A DNA stretch of 40,991 nt from Deltaproteobacteria bacterium (lineage in GTDB: Bacteria > Desulfobacterota > Syntrophia > Syntrophales > JACQWR01): positions 1-40,991 of the forward strand of contig JAPLJV010000059.1 in assembly GCA_026388415.1 (NCBI GenBank), written 5' to 3'. The notes under the pieces were generated by a model, which had not been told where the DNA came from, made no database searches, and saw nothing but the letters and a program-made list of their open reading frames with translations. Shown here piece after piece: positions 32,420 through 40,407 of this stretch; the first letter of the stretch is position 1; each line of letters begins with the position of its first letter. The translations under genes and the position numbers were made by a program.

Positions 32420-35400
32420 ATGATCAAACGCAATCCCCTCAGAGCGGCTTTCCTGCTTGGATTGATTCTCCCCCTAATGTCAGGTTGCGCCACAAAAATG
32501 TCTCTGGAGGAAGCAAAAAAGGTTACCATCTCCATGGCGGAATCGCCGGCCTTTATTCCCCCCCCCCCGCAGAATTAACGATATTCTCTCCGTTCTGGAC
32601 CAGCCCGGTCAGTTCGAATCTCAGATTACAGCGAAATTCAAGAAACAGGCTGACGCCAAACCACCCGATACGGAAGATCCGAGGACTCTCAAAACATTTT
32701 ACAGGGACCGCGGGGGGGCCGCCTTTGAATTGAACCGCTTCGGGCAGGCCAGGGATGATCTACAGAAGGCATTAGCTTATAATATTAAGGATGATTCCGA
32801 TGGATTCATCAAATGCCGTCTCGGCATTATAGAACACAGTTATGGTAATTTTCAAAAAGCGATTGCATTATATAAAGATAGTTCAACATATCCAGTAGTC
32901 ATTATCCCATTATATGAGACTCCTTCCAGCCCTGTGAGAGCTTATTTTCAACTGGTCTTTCTCTACGCCACGATTGGCGATCTGGAGTCTGCTAAAAGCG
33001 CCAGGCAGAGCGGTGTTGAATTCATTAACAAAAGTAGACAGGGGCCGACAGGAGGATTCTTGCATGAGATGCAGCTGCATTTGATGGATGTCTTCATTTT
33101 GGAGGCACAGGGAAACTACGCGGAAGCTGATGCAGAATATCGAAAGATCAAGAACCTCGGGACGGGGCCGGGCCGGGTGCTCCTGGAAAAATATCCGACG
33201 TCTTTTATCTCTGTGGATATGTTCCATGCACGGAATTTATTGAATCAGCAACGCCTGCTGGAGGCGGAGGTAGAAGCCAGAAATGTCCTGAAAGCCTCTC
33301 TGGCGCATACCGGCAAGGAATCAGCGCTTACGGGACAGGCACTGATATTGCTTACCCGCATATTGCTGGTGCAGGGTCGCATGGAAGAAGCGGAACGGCT
33401 AGCTGATGCCTCCATTCGTATTCTTGAAGCTGCGCGTACCCCTGCTGATTCCCCCTTCGTGACCCTTGCCAGGATCACAAAGGGTGATATCCTGGCGTCA
33501 ATGGAGAATTACGTCGGCGCCATGTCACAATACGATCTGGCCCAGGTCGGTATGAAAGAAAATCCGTTTTTCTCTGAAAGATCCTTTACACAGGATCCCT
33601 TGATGGTTTTATCCATGCTCATGACCGGCCGTTATGACGACGCGAAGAAACAGGCTTCACAAAACTACGAGAAACTCAGGTTACGCTTTGGTGAAAGGAA
33701 CGATAAAACAGCGGAGATGCTGGCGCTCAGGGGCATGACTGAGGAACACTTGAACCATTATCGCGAAGCCGTCAGGGACCTTTCCACCGCAACAGAAGTA
33801 CTTATGGAACACCGAACGGAAGAAGGTGAATTTGCCAGTCACAAAAAACTGCGGAGAATAATCATTGATGACTATGTCTCTTTACTGGCGAAGATTCAGG
33901 GCACTCCCCTTGAAAAGGAGCTGGGGATCGATGCAGTGGCCACATCGTTCAATCTGGCAGAAGCAAATAGAAGCAGGAGCGTCCAGGGAGCTCTCGTAGC
34001 AAGCAGTGCCCGTGCCGCAGTGACAGATCCGGAACTGGCTGACCTGGCCCGTAAGGAACAGGATGCAGACAGACAGATCGTCATCTTGGAAAGCGCGATT
34101 CTGAATCTTCTAGCGGCGCCGGCCGGTCAGCAGGACCCGAATGCCGTTCGGAATCTACAAATTAATATCGAAAAGCTGCGCGATGCCCGGAATACCATTC
34201 TGGGTGAAACCAAGCGCCGCTTCCCCAGATATGCTGATTTTGTAAATCCATCGGCACGATCCATTTCTTCTATCCGGACGATAATGCGTCCGGGGGAAGT
34301 GCTGCTGTCCCTTTATACCACTAAAGATCAGACCTTTATCTGGGCCATTCCTCATGGAAAAAATGCACAATTTGTTTCCGTCGGCATGGGTAGAAACAAT
34401 CTCATCCCCGTTGTGGCAAAGCTGAGAAAATCACTTGATTCGGAACCGGGAACGCTGGGAGATATTCCCGATTTTGATATCTCTCTGGCCTATGACCTTT
34501 ATTTGAAATTATTTTCTCCTGTTGAATCGGCATTGAAGGATGCCACCGACCTTTTTATTGTCACAAATAATCCCCTGGATCAGATCCCCCTGGCTATTCT
34601 TCCGACGGCGCCATTTCACCTTGATCGTGAACGTGAGGAGCTTTTTGCCCTTTACCGGCAGGTTCCATGGTTGATACGCAGGGTTTCCATTACCATGGAG
34701 CCTTCTGTGTCAGCCCTTTTCAATCTGCGGACGATGCAGGCCGCTGATCCCGGTCGTAAGGCCTTTCTGGGATTCGGTGATCCCCTCTTTAATCGGGAAC
34801 AGCTGGCGTTTGTGAAAGCAGAGCAGAACAGGTTAGAAGAACATACCACAAGAAAAATAGCTGCTATCGACAAAATAAATGCAAGTAGTGTCCAAGTTAG
34901 GGGTATCCGCATTACTGCGAAGGGAACTCTCGATAATCAGAAGGTCGCATCCATTCAGACCGAGAATCTGGACCGTCTGCCCGACACGGCAGAAGAAATT
35001 AAAACCATTGCGCAGGTATTGAACGCAGACCTGACAAAAGACGTCTTTTTACAGGAGCAGGCTTCCAAGCACCGGGTTAAAACAATGCCCCTGTCGGACC
35101 GGAAGGTCATTGCATTTGCCACCCATGCCCTGGTTCCCGGGGATCTGGACGGCTTGGATCAGCCTGCTCTTGCCCTGTCCTCATCTTCCGTCACAGGAGA
35201 CCAGGAGGATGGCTTGTTGACGATGAAAGATATTATGAAGTTGAAGCTGAATGCCGATTGGATCGTTCTTTCAGCGTGTAATACGGGAGCTGCGGGTGGC
35301 GCCGGAGCGGAAAGTCTGTCGGGACTTGGTCAGGCCTTTTTCTATGCCGGTAGCCGGGCGATCCTGGCCAGTATGTATCCTGTTGAAACGACGTCGGCCC

Positions 35401-35597
35401 GGAAACTGGTCACCGGCCTATTCAGGTTTCAAGTTGATGATGCTAAGCTGACCAGATCACAGGCGCTGAGGAGATCTATGCTGGATCTGATCGACAGGGA
35501 GACGCTGAAGGATCAAGCCACGGGCAAGATCATCGCCAGTTACGCCCATCCCCTTTTCTGGGCACCTTTTGTACTGATGGGCGATCCTGGCCCATAA
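32420..35597 (+). CDS. Lipoprotein with TPR repeats and C-terminal CHAT peptidase; frame broken at a C11 tract
   Basis: The N-terminus (from ATG 32420) is a lipoprotein signal peptide ending in LMSGCATKM. This frame stops at 32576-32578, just after a run of eleven C. The next frame is open from within the run (RRINDILSVLDQPG...) through to 35597. With ten C the product would be a 1058-residue lipoprotein. The middle holds helical TPR-like repeats (RFGQARDDLQKAL, YAEADAEYRKI). The C-terminal CHAT domain has the catalytic His in FATHALVPG (codon 35124-35126) and Cys in LSACNTG (codon 35277-35279). It is a caspase-superfamily protease, probably membrane-anchored in the periplasm. As sequenced only truncated pieces could be made. 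This is either phase variation, a fixed frameshift or a sequencing error. Confidence 0.8.
32558..32568 (+). repeat. Homopolymer of eleven C in a coding region
   Basis: The run begins after FI in the lipoprotein frame and is followed by GC. Eleven C leads to a stop two codons later. Ten or thirteen C would join the signal-peptide frame to the TPR-CHAT frame. Such tracts are classic slipped-strand phase-variation sites. Confidence 0.8.
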
Positions 35598-35800
35598 ACA
35601 CTATCGCTTGCGGTGATCGGCTCGATGGATTTACCTGCCATAGAAAGCATCGTTTCCAAGTGGCAATCCTCACCTCAATCCCGCATCGAAAACCGTTTAG
35701 TTGTAAGTGTAAGAGATCGCCAGCGATGTCTTTTTGGTCAAGCAGTACGGATTGAAGTCTGCTATAAAAACGCGTCAGCCTCCATCATTGACTTCAATAA
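35598..35800. other. Remnant or non-coding DNA after the CHAT gene
   Basis: An 88-codon frame (35613-35879) runs across this stretch but joins unrelated sequence of the next fragment, so it is unlikely to be a gene. I see no known domain in its first 65 residues. Confidence 0.35.
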
Positions 35801-36019
35801 ACTATACGTAACCTGCCCTTTTGCTACTTCGAGACCCGCAAGGTGGGGAACATCATCGCCCGGGTCCGGCAATTCATGAACAACATCTTGCTAAAGGTAC
35901 TTCTCAACACGATCTTCTCCCCGAGCTTTGTCATTGTCATGGCCGTCTACAGTTGCTATGCCAATATTGCCGCAGCTATTCGAGATATGGCGCCAATCCG
36001 CAGCGGCTGGAGAAGATGA
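35801..36019 (+). pseudogene. Fragment of an HlyB/PrtD-type secretion ABC transporter membrane domain
   Basis: One frame reads NLPFCYFETRKVGNIIARVR, then a hydrophobic stretch (FSPSFVIVMAVYSCYANIAA). This resembles the LP-x-x-YFE-x-R-x-VGD-x-x-ARVRE segment and following helix of type I secretion ABC exporters. No start, no ATPase domain and no upstream part are present, and the frame stops at 36017-36019. It is a gene remnant. Confidence 0.55.
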
Positions 36020-36180
36020 TCGGCAACGCCGGTGCGCAATGGATTATCATTGGTGAAATACAAAGAATTCCGGCGCTGCTGCACGGGGTTCATTGGCTTA
36101 TTGAAGCTAAGAAGCATCGCTTTATCCTTATTAATCTCCTTGGCAGACAAAACCGTTTTCCGTATCCCCAATCCACGTAA
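36007..36180 (+). pseudogene. Fragment of a DUF4143-type AAA ATPase
   Basis: The frame reads LEKMIGNAGAQWIIIGEIQR followed by IPALLHGVHWLIEAKKHRF and ILINLLGRQ. It matches the Walker B region of predicted AAA ATPases of this group, normally WVVIDEIQ-x-VPxLLxxVHxLIE then FxLTGSSAR. The Walker B Asp is Gly here, and both ends are missing, so it is a decayed fragment. It overlaps the previous fragment in another frame. Confidence 0.5.
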
Positions 36181-36182
36181 TA

Positions 36183-36304
36183 GCAACTATTTATCAATCG
36201 ACCGGGCCTATATCCTGGAAACAGGGCGGGTGGCCTTGAGCGGCGCTGCGGTGGAACTCCGGGAGAACGACCAGGTGAAAGCAGGCGATCATTCACCGCC
36301 ATGA
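36183..36304 (+). pseudogene. C-terminal fragment of a LivF-type ABC ATPase
   Basis: The frame reads SIDRAYILETGRVALSG, AAVELRENDQVKAG and a stop. It matches the C-terminal end of branched-chain amino acid transporter ATPase LivF (x-x-RAYVLETGRxxLxGxxxELxxxxxV). All nucleotide-binding motifs are absent. Confidence 0.6.
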
Positions 36305-36469
36305 CCGGGGCAGATGTGCGCGGTGGACTTTCTCGCGTGATAAAATTATTGATTTTAATAAAATATTTGGTTAGTTTCAATAAACGGGAATTGAAACCGG
36401 CGCCGGCATCCACTTTGCTCTGGCCAGGTATGGACGCTGTTTCTGTTACTGATAACAAAGGAGGAGAAG

Positions 36470-37288
36470 ATGTTGAAAGGGAAAAAGATTGCGATTATCG
36501 GCGGAGGGAAAATGGGCGGGGTGATTATCAACGGCATCGTTTCCCGCCAATTGGCGCCGGCCGCTAATGTTACGGTGGCCGATAAGGTAAGGGGGTGCCT
36601 GCTGGGACTTAAGGATGCTTACGGGGTTGCGACAACGGAGAACAACAAAAAGGCGGCGCAAGCAGCAGCGGTGGTTGTTCTAGCGGTAAAACCCCAGGAT
36701 ATGGGAAACGTTCTCCAGGAGCTGAGCCCCGTCATAGACAATAAAAAAGTGGTGATTTCGATCGCGGCGGGTATTTCCACGGGGTTTATCGAAGGCTGTC
36801 TTAAAGAGGGAGTAAGGGTCATCAGGGTCATGCCCAACACCCCGGCCCTGATCGGTGAAGGGGCAGCCGCCCTGACGCGCGGCAAAAATGCCTCGGAGAA
36901 AGATCTGGAGCTGGCGGAACTGATCTTCAGAGCTCTCGGGATTACGGTGGTCGTCAAAGAAGAACTGATGGACGCCGTCACGGGACTGAGCGGCAGTGGT
37001 CCCGCCTATGGATTCGTCATTATAGAGGCACTGACGGACGCCGGCGTGCTGATGGGGCTGAGCCGGGATGTGGCCCTTAAACTGGCGTCCCAGACCATGC
37101 TGGGGTCAGCCAAGCTTTGTCTGCAAAGTGGCAAGCATCCGGCGGAGTTGAAGGATATGGTAACCTCGCCGGGAGGTACTACTATAGCCGCCCTGAAGGT
37201 ATTAGAGGACGGCAAGATCAGGGCGACCTTGATGGCGGCGGTGGAGGCGGCAACCTTACGTTCCAGGGAGCTGGGCGGGCACAGGTAA
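36470..37288 (+). CDS. proC: Pyrroline-5-carboxylate reductase
   Basis: A 272-residue P5C reductase. The NADP-binding motif IAIIGGGKMGGVIINGI is at residues 7-23, LAVKPQDM near 71, VIRVMPNTPALIGEG near 120, and the signature AVTGLSGSGPAYGFVIIEAL near 165 followed by SPGGTTIAAL near 230. It reduces pyrroline-5-carboxylate to proline in the cytoplasm. ATG 36470 (second codon TTG) is preceded by AAAGGAGGAG. It appears as a single gene. A GTTTCAA/TTGAAAC hairpin lies about 80 bases upstream. Confidence 0.92.
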   Translation: MLKGKKIAIIGGGKMGGVIINGIVSRQLAPAANVTVADKVRGCLLGLKDAYGVATTENNKKAAQAAAVVVLAVKPQDMGNVLQELSPVIDNKKVVISIAAGISTGFIEGCLKEGVRVIRVMPNTPALIGEGAAALTRGKNASEKDLELAELIFRALGITVVVKEELMDAVTGLSGSGPAYGFVIIEALTDAGVLMGLSRDVALKLASQTMLGSAKLCLQSGKHPAELKDMVTSPGGTTIAALKVLEDGKIRATLMAAVEAATLRSRELGGHR

Positions 37289-37316
37289 GTCGGCAGCACT
37301 TCCCCTTTAGTAATAT

Positions 37317-37477
37317 GGGGACACCATACTAGTTTTTTGCATTCTTGGCCTTCCGCCCCTTTATCAAGATGAAGAGTTTATCGCCGATGGTACTAATCTG
37401 TCGCCAACAGCAGGCTGGCTTCGGTTTGAGAACGCATTATCATGTGGACGTAATTCTAAAACTAGTATGGTGTCCCC
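37317..37477. mobile_element. 161-bp miniature element derived from a REP-associated transposase
   Basis: The ends are perfect 20-base inverted repeats, GGGGACACCATACTAGTTTT (37317-37336) and its complement (37458-37477). The interior, read on the minus strand, encodes decayed pieces of a RAYT: NYVHMIM...QTEASLLL with stops, joined to the last residues before AKN-stop. These align with NHVHLIVVPQTEDSLRL and the C-terminus of the transposase at 40400. It is therefore an internal-deletion, non-autonomous derivative whose ends match that transposase. Confidence 0.8.
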
Positions 37478-37505
37478 CGAATTCCGGCTTGTGCCCCCGC
37501 GGTTT

Positions 37506-38348
37506 TTATGGAAATACAAGAATATCTGGAGAAACATTCCACTCTGTTGCAAAATAACGCTCTAATTGTTTCGTAGATTTTTCATCAGATGTAATTACAG
37601 CTTTCAGATCCTTTTCTTCAAAGTTCAAATAATCTTCATTGCTTTGAGAAGATATTCGCCATTCATTTTCTTTACAGAATTCATAACCTATTGGATATCG
37701 TTCATACACATCAGCAATTCTTACACCATTATTATTTACAGCAAGCTTCCTGCTTTCTGAAAAACTATTAAAGAGCGTATGAGGTTTTCTATAAGCTAAA
37801 ATCTGTTCTTCCAGCTCTTTTTTGCGAAGAATCTCTATAGGCGACAGATTGGATTTATATGCAAAATAATGGTTCCATTGCAGAACTATGGGGTCATAGA
37901 AAAGAGATTCTTCCTTATAGTAATAAACTTTTCTTATTTTGTTTTTACTCAAGTATTCATTGTCAAAGACCAGTCCGAGTTTGCCATATTGCTCTTTGTG
38001 CGGGTGCATAGGCAGTTGCTCAAAAGAAACATCGAAAAGCATAACATCCTGACATCCATATCCAAATAATAGATGTCATATTTCGGGCTTATCGGTATAT
38101 TTTTTTCTCAATTCTGCCAATCCATCATTCTCTGAAAGAAAACCCTCCAGCGGCAGATTCAGTACAGTTGTATCTATAAATCTTGAGTCGTTAAAGATTT
38201 TTGCGTGAATGTGGGGCTGAAACACGGGTATAAACTCAGGGTTTGCCTTTAATAACAATCTTTTTTTTTGCAGAACGTCATCTATTACTGAGTTAGTTTG
38301 GATCTGAATGTCATTTTTATACGCACCAAATGCAAAATGAATATACAT
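37506..38348 (-). pseudogene. AbiGi-like abortive-infection protein, broken by an in-frame TGA
   Basis: Two frames on the same register are separated by one TGA at 38076-38078: 90 codons from ATG 38348 (GAGG upstream) and, after 11 further sense codons, 178 codons from ATG 38042. The second part has VMLFDVSFEQLPMHPHKEQY-GKLGLVF and, near the end, YEFCKENEWRIS and LNFEEKDLKAVI. These resemble the ICFCDIPL..H..KYG-x-x-GIGF and E-x-EWR segments of AbiGi-type putative antitoxins. Normal members continue upstream of the VMLFD point, so the two parts are probably one gene with a nonsense mutation. A short active form from 38042 (AGGA upstream) cannot be excluded. The DNA is more AT-rich than the operons to the left. 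Confidence 0.55.
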
Positions 38349-38554
38349 TGATCTACCTCGCAGGAGAACGAATAATATCTACCTACTCTGTACCGAAAAG
38401 CTTTTGGCCAACTCGTATAGACCTGAAGGAGCCTTATCACAGGCAATTACGACATGGATATCCAATTTTCAGTTTCTTCAACTACATCGAGGCACAGATG
38501 CCACCGAAATGCCAGTTTTGACCACGTAGATTACCCGTCTGGAGATTGCCGAGT
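38349..38554. other. Spacer between ParB-like and AbiGi-like genes
   Basis: About 206 bases with no open frame of interest on the minus strand. It carries the ribosome binding site of the downstream gene. Nothing else was recognised. Confidence 0.35.
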
Positions 38555-39031
38555 TCATTCTCTGATGATTTCAATTCGCAACTGTACTAAAGCACATTTT
38601 ACGTCGCCACGGCACTTTCTAATCGTCTCCCAGATCGTTTCTTTTTCACTGTCTGTTAATGAATATTTTTCTATTACGATTGCATCAACTTCGCAATTTT
38701 TCAAATAATGACAAGCCCATAGCCGATGGCCGCCATCCAGAATGGTATAATCATTGTATAGCAGTAAAGGTTTTCTCCAAATTCCCTTGTCAGCTATTGT
38801 TGCGATTCTATTGATGTGATATTTTTTCTGTAAAACAATGGATGTATCTTCATCTACTGATTCCCATTCGGTCTGGAGTTCTCTAAAACAACCCTGAAAT
38901 GACCTGAACTCCCATTCTTTGTTCATGATTGCTTCATCGATATCAGCAAAACCGAACTCGACAGGAGTGGACTTGCCTTTATGGACTGCGTTATAAGGCA
39001 CCAGTTGTAACTTAGCAATTGGAATCTTCAT
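38555..39031 (-). CDS. ParB/sulfiredoxin-fold domain protein
   Basis: A 158-residue protein with the ParB N-terminal-like motif PLLLYNDYTILDGGHRLWAC at residues about 87-106 and a following strand CEVDAIVIEKYSL. In this superfamily the G-H-R segment binds a nucleotide phosphate; members include ParB CTPases, nucleases and accessory proteins of DNA modification or defence. No helix-turn-helix is present, so it is not a partition ParB. It lies upstream of the broken AbiGi-like gene on the same strand, in AT-rich DNA bounded by transposase-related elements. A defence or mobile-element role is plausible but not shown. Confidence 0.65.
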   Translation of the reverse strand: MKIPIAKLQLVPYNAVHKGKSTPVEFGFADIDEAIMNKEWEFRSFQGCFRELQTEWESVDEDTSIVLQKKYHINRIATIADKGIWRKPLLLYNDYTILDGGHRLWACHYLKNCEVDAIVIEKYSLTDSEKETIWETIRKCRGDVKCALVQLRIEIIRE

Positions 39032-39203
39032 TCAAGCTCTCATCTTGGCATGTTCGCGTCGTATACCGAACTCCCATGGCAGGACTTTACCGACAAGTCA
39101 TAAGTTTTACAAGGTATACCCTACAAACAGATACTTATCGGATTTCTTGGAAAACGTGTATTATGGACGGAGACGTGTATTTAGTAACGCCTCTACCTTA
39201 ATT

Positions 39204-40283
39204 TTAGTATCCCAGCCTTCTTGCACTATTAAGAGCCCAGTTTTTCTCTTCCCCTGAATAATCAGATCTAACATATGCATCGTATGCCATTCTGAAATAC
39301 CTCCCTGCCGTGTCAAGCTGGCCCTTCTCCCCGTAAACATTGCCGATGTTCGCCATGATACCGGCATAACCGGCGGTATTCTGTAACCCGAGCTTGTCAT
39401 AAATGGATTGGGAGTTCAGGAAGTATTCCAGCGCACGGTCAAGCTGGCCCTTGCTCACGTAAATATTGCCGATGTTCATCATGAGGCGGGTATAACCGGA
39501 CGATTTGGTATCATTACGGCCCTTAAAAATTCTCTCAGCTTTTTCAAGATATCCGAGGGCCTCGCTAAAGAGGTTAAATGTAATACCCGTAGTAAAACCT
39601 GCGGTTATCAATGCATCGGTATAGTTCGGGTCAATATCGAGTGCCTTCTTGAAATTGTTAAGCGCCTCTTTGGGGTCGGTATCCTCAACCTCTAAGCCTT
39701 TTGCATACCATTCATAGGCGCTTAATTTTAATTTGGGTTTCTCCGCTATCTTCTTCCTGTCTTGTTTGATAAACTTTACAGGTATAATGTCGGCTATGGT
39801 GATTTTTTCTGTCTCACCCATTAAGGTAAATACCACCTTATCCTGTAGGTCAAAGATCCCATTTAGGGTGCCGTCTATCTTGGTGGAGCTTTCTACCTTG
39901 CCCGTCTCTACATTGACAAGCCTTGCATGGACCCTTATGCGGGAATCTGATACGAGATAGCTTCCCGTGAAGATAACGTTAGCACCTGTGAGCTTGCCGA
40001 GTTTAATCATCCTGTCTTCTTCTGCAAGACCTGAGAAGATAAACTTCATCTCTTCAAGTATCTTCTTCCTGTCTTGATTCGAGACAACACTGATATTTTG
40101 AATACGCGTGAGGTCGGATATGACGGTATCTGTCATGCCTGCCGATATCCAGGAGTATTCCTTATCTCCTGTGTTCTCAAAAGGGTGTACCAGTATGTTC
40201 ATTTGTTTTGCTGGGCATGGGGTGGTGAATAAAAAGAATAAGAGGGAAAAGGTAAATGGTATTAAGAAAAACAGCTTTTTCAT
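39204..40283 (-). CDS. Secreted FlgO/CsgG-like domain protein with TPR repeats
   Basis: A 359-residue product starts at ATG 40283, chosen for the GGGGG site five bases upstream; an in-frame extension to 40337 lacks one. A signal peptide (KKLFFLIPFTFSLLFFLF, then CPA-KQ) is followed by a domain resembling FlgO/CsgG lipoproteins (about 25-150): NILVHPFENTGD, ISVVSNQDRKKILEEM, GANVIFTGSYLV, VHARLVNVETGKV. From about 190 there are TPR motifs (DPKEALNNFKKALDIDPNYT and two repeats with IGNIYVSKGQLDRALEYF and IGNVYGEKGQLDTAGRYF). It is probably a periplasmic scaffold. No catalytic motif is visible. Confidence 0.75.
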   Translation of the reverse strand: MKKLFFLIPFTFSLLFFLFTTPCPAKQMNILVHPFENTGDKEYSWISAGMTDTVISDLTRIQNISVVSNQDRKKILEEMKFIFSGLAEEDRMIKLGKLTGANVIFTGSYLVSDSRIRVHARLVNVETGKVESSTKIDGTLNGIFDLQDKVVFTLMGETEKITIADIIPVKFIKQDRKKIAEKPKLKLSAYEWYAKGLEVEDTDPKEALNNFKKALDIDPNYTDALITAGFTTGITFNLFSEALGYLEKAERIFKGRNDTKSSGYTRLMMNIGNIYVSKGQLDRALEYFLNSQSIYDKLGLQNTAGYAGIMANIGNVYGEKGQLDTAGRYFRMAYDAYVRSDYSGEEKNWALNSARRLGY

Positions 40284-40354
40284 CGTACCCCCTTTATTTT
40301 GTGATATATTTTTTACATTGACCAAAAAGCAGTGCAATTCAAGGGGAAATTACC

Positions 40355-40392
40355 CGAAATCAAGGGACGAAATCAAGGGCGAAATCAAGGGA
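40355..40392. repeat. Three tandem copies of CGAAATCAAGGG(A)
   Basis: The unit CGAAATCAAGGG occurs at 40355, 40368 and 40380 with one extra A after the first and third copies. The array ends at the outer edge of the transposase terminal repeat. It may be a target-site or slippage product. Confidence 0.6.
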
Positions 40393-40407
40393 CACCATAC
40401 TAGTTTT
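40389..40407. mobile_element. Terminal repeat of the REP-associated transposase
   Basis: GGGACACCATACTAGTTTT is identical to the ends of the miniature element at 37317-37477. The stop codon of the transposase gene lies within it. The other end of the element is outside the window. Confidence 0.75.

Noticed and set aside
32730-32732. TTG at 32730 as the start of the TPR-CHAT protein
   Set aside because: The frame is open further upstream to the C tract and the upstream part joins the lipoprotein signal peptide. There is no ribosome binding site at 32730.
38076-38078. TGA in the AbiGi-like gene as a selenocysteine codon
   Set aside because: No stem-loop of SECIS type at the right distance. 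The only stem starts directly at the TGA with a large loop, and the position is not a known Cys in the family.
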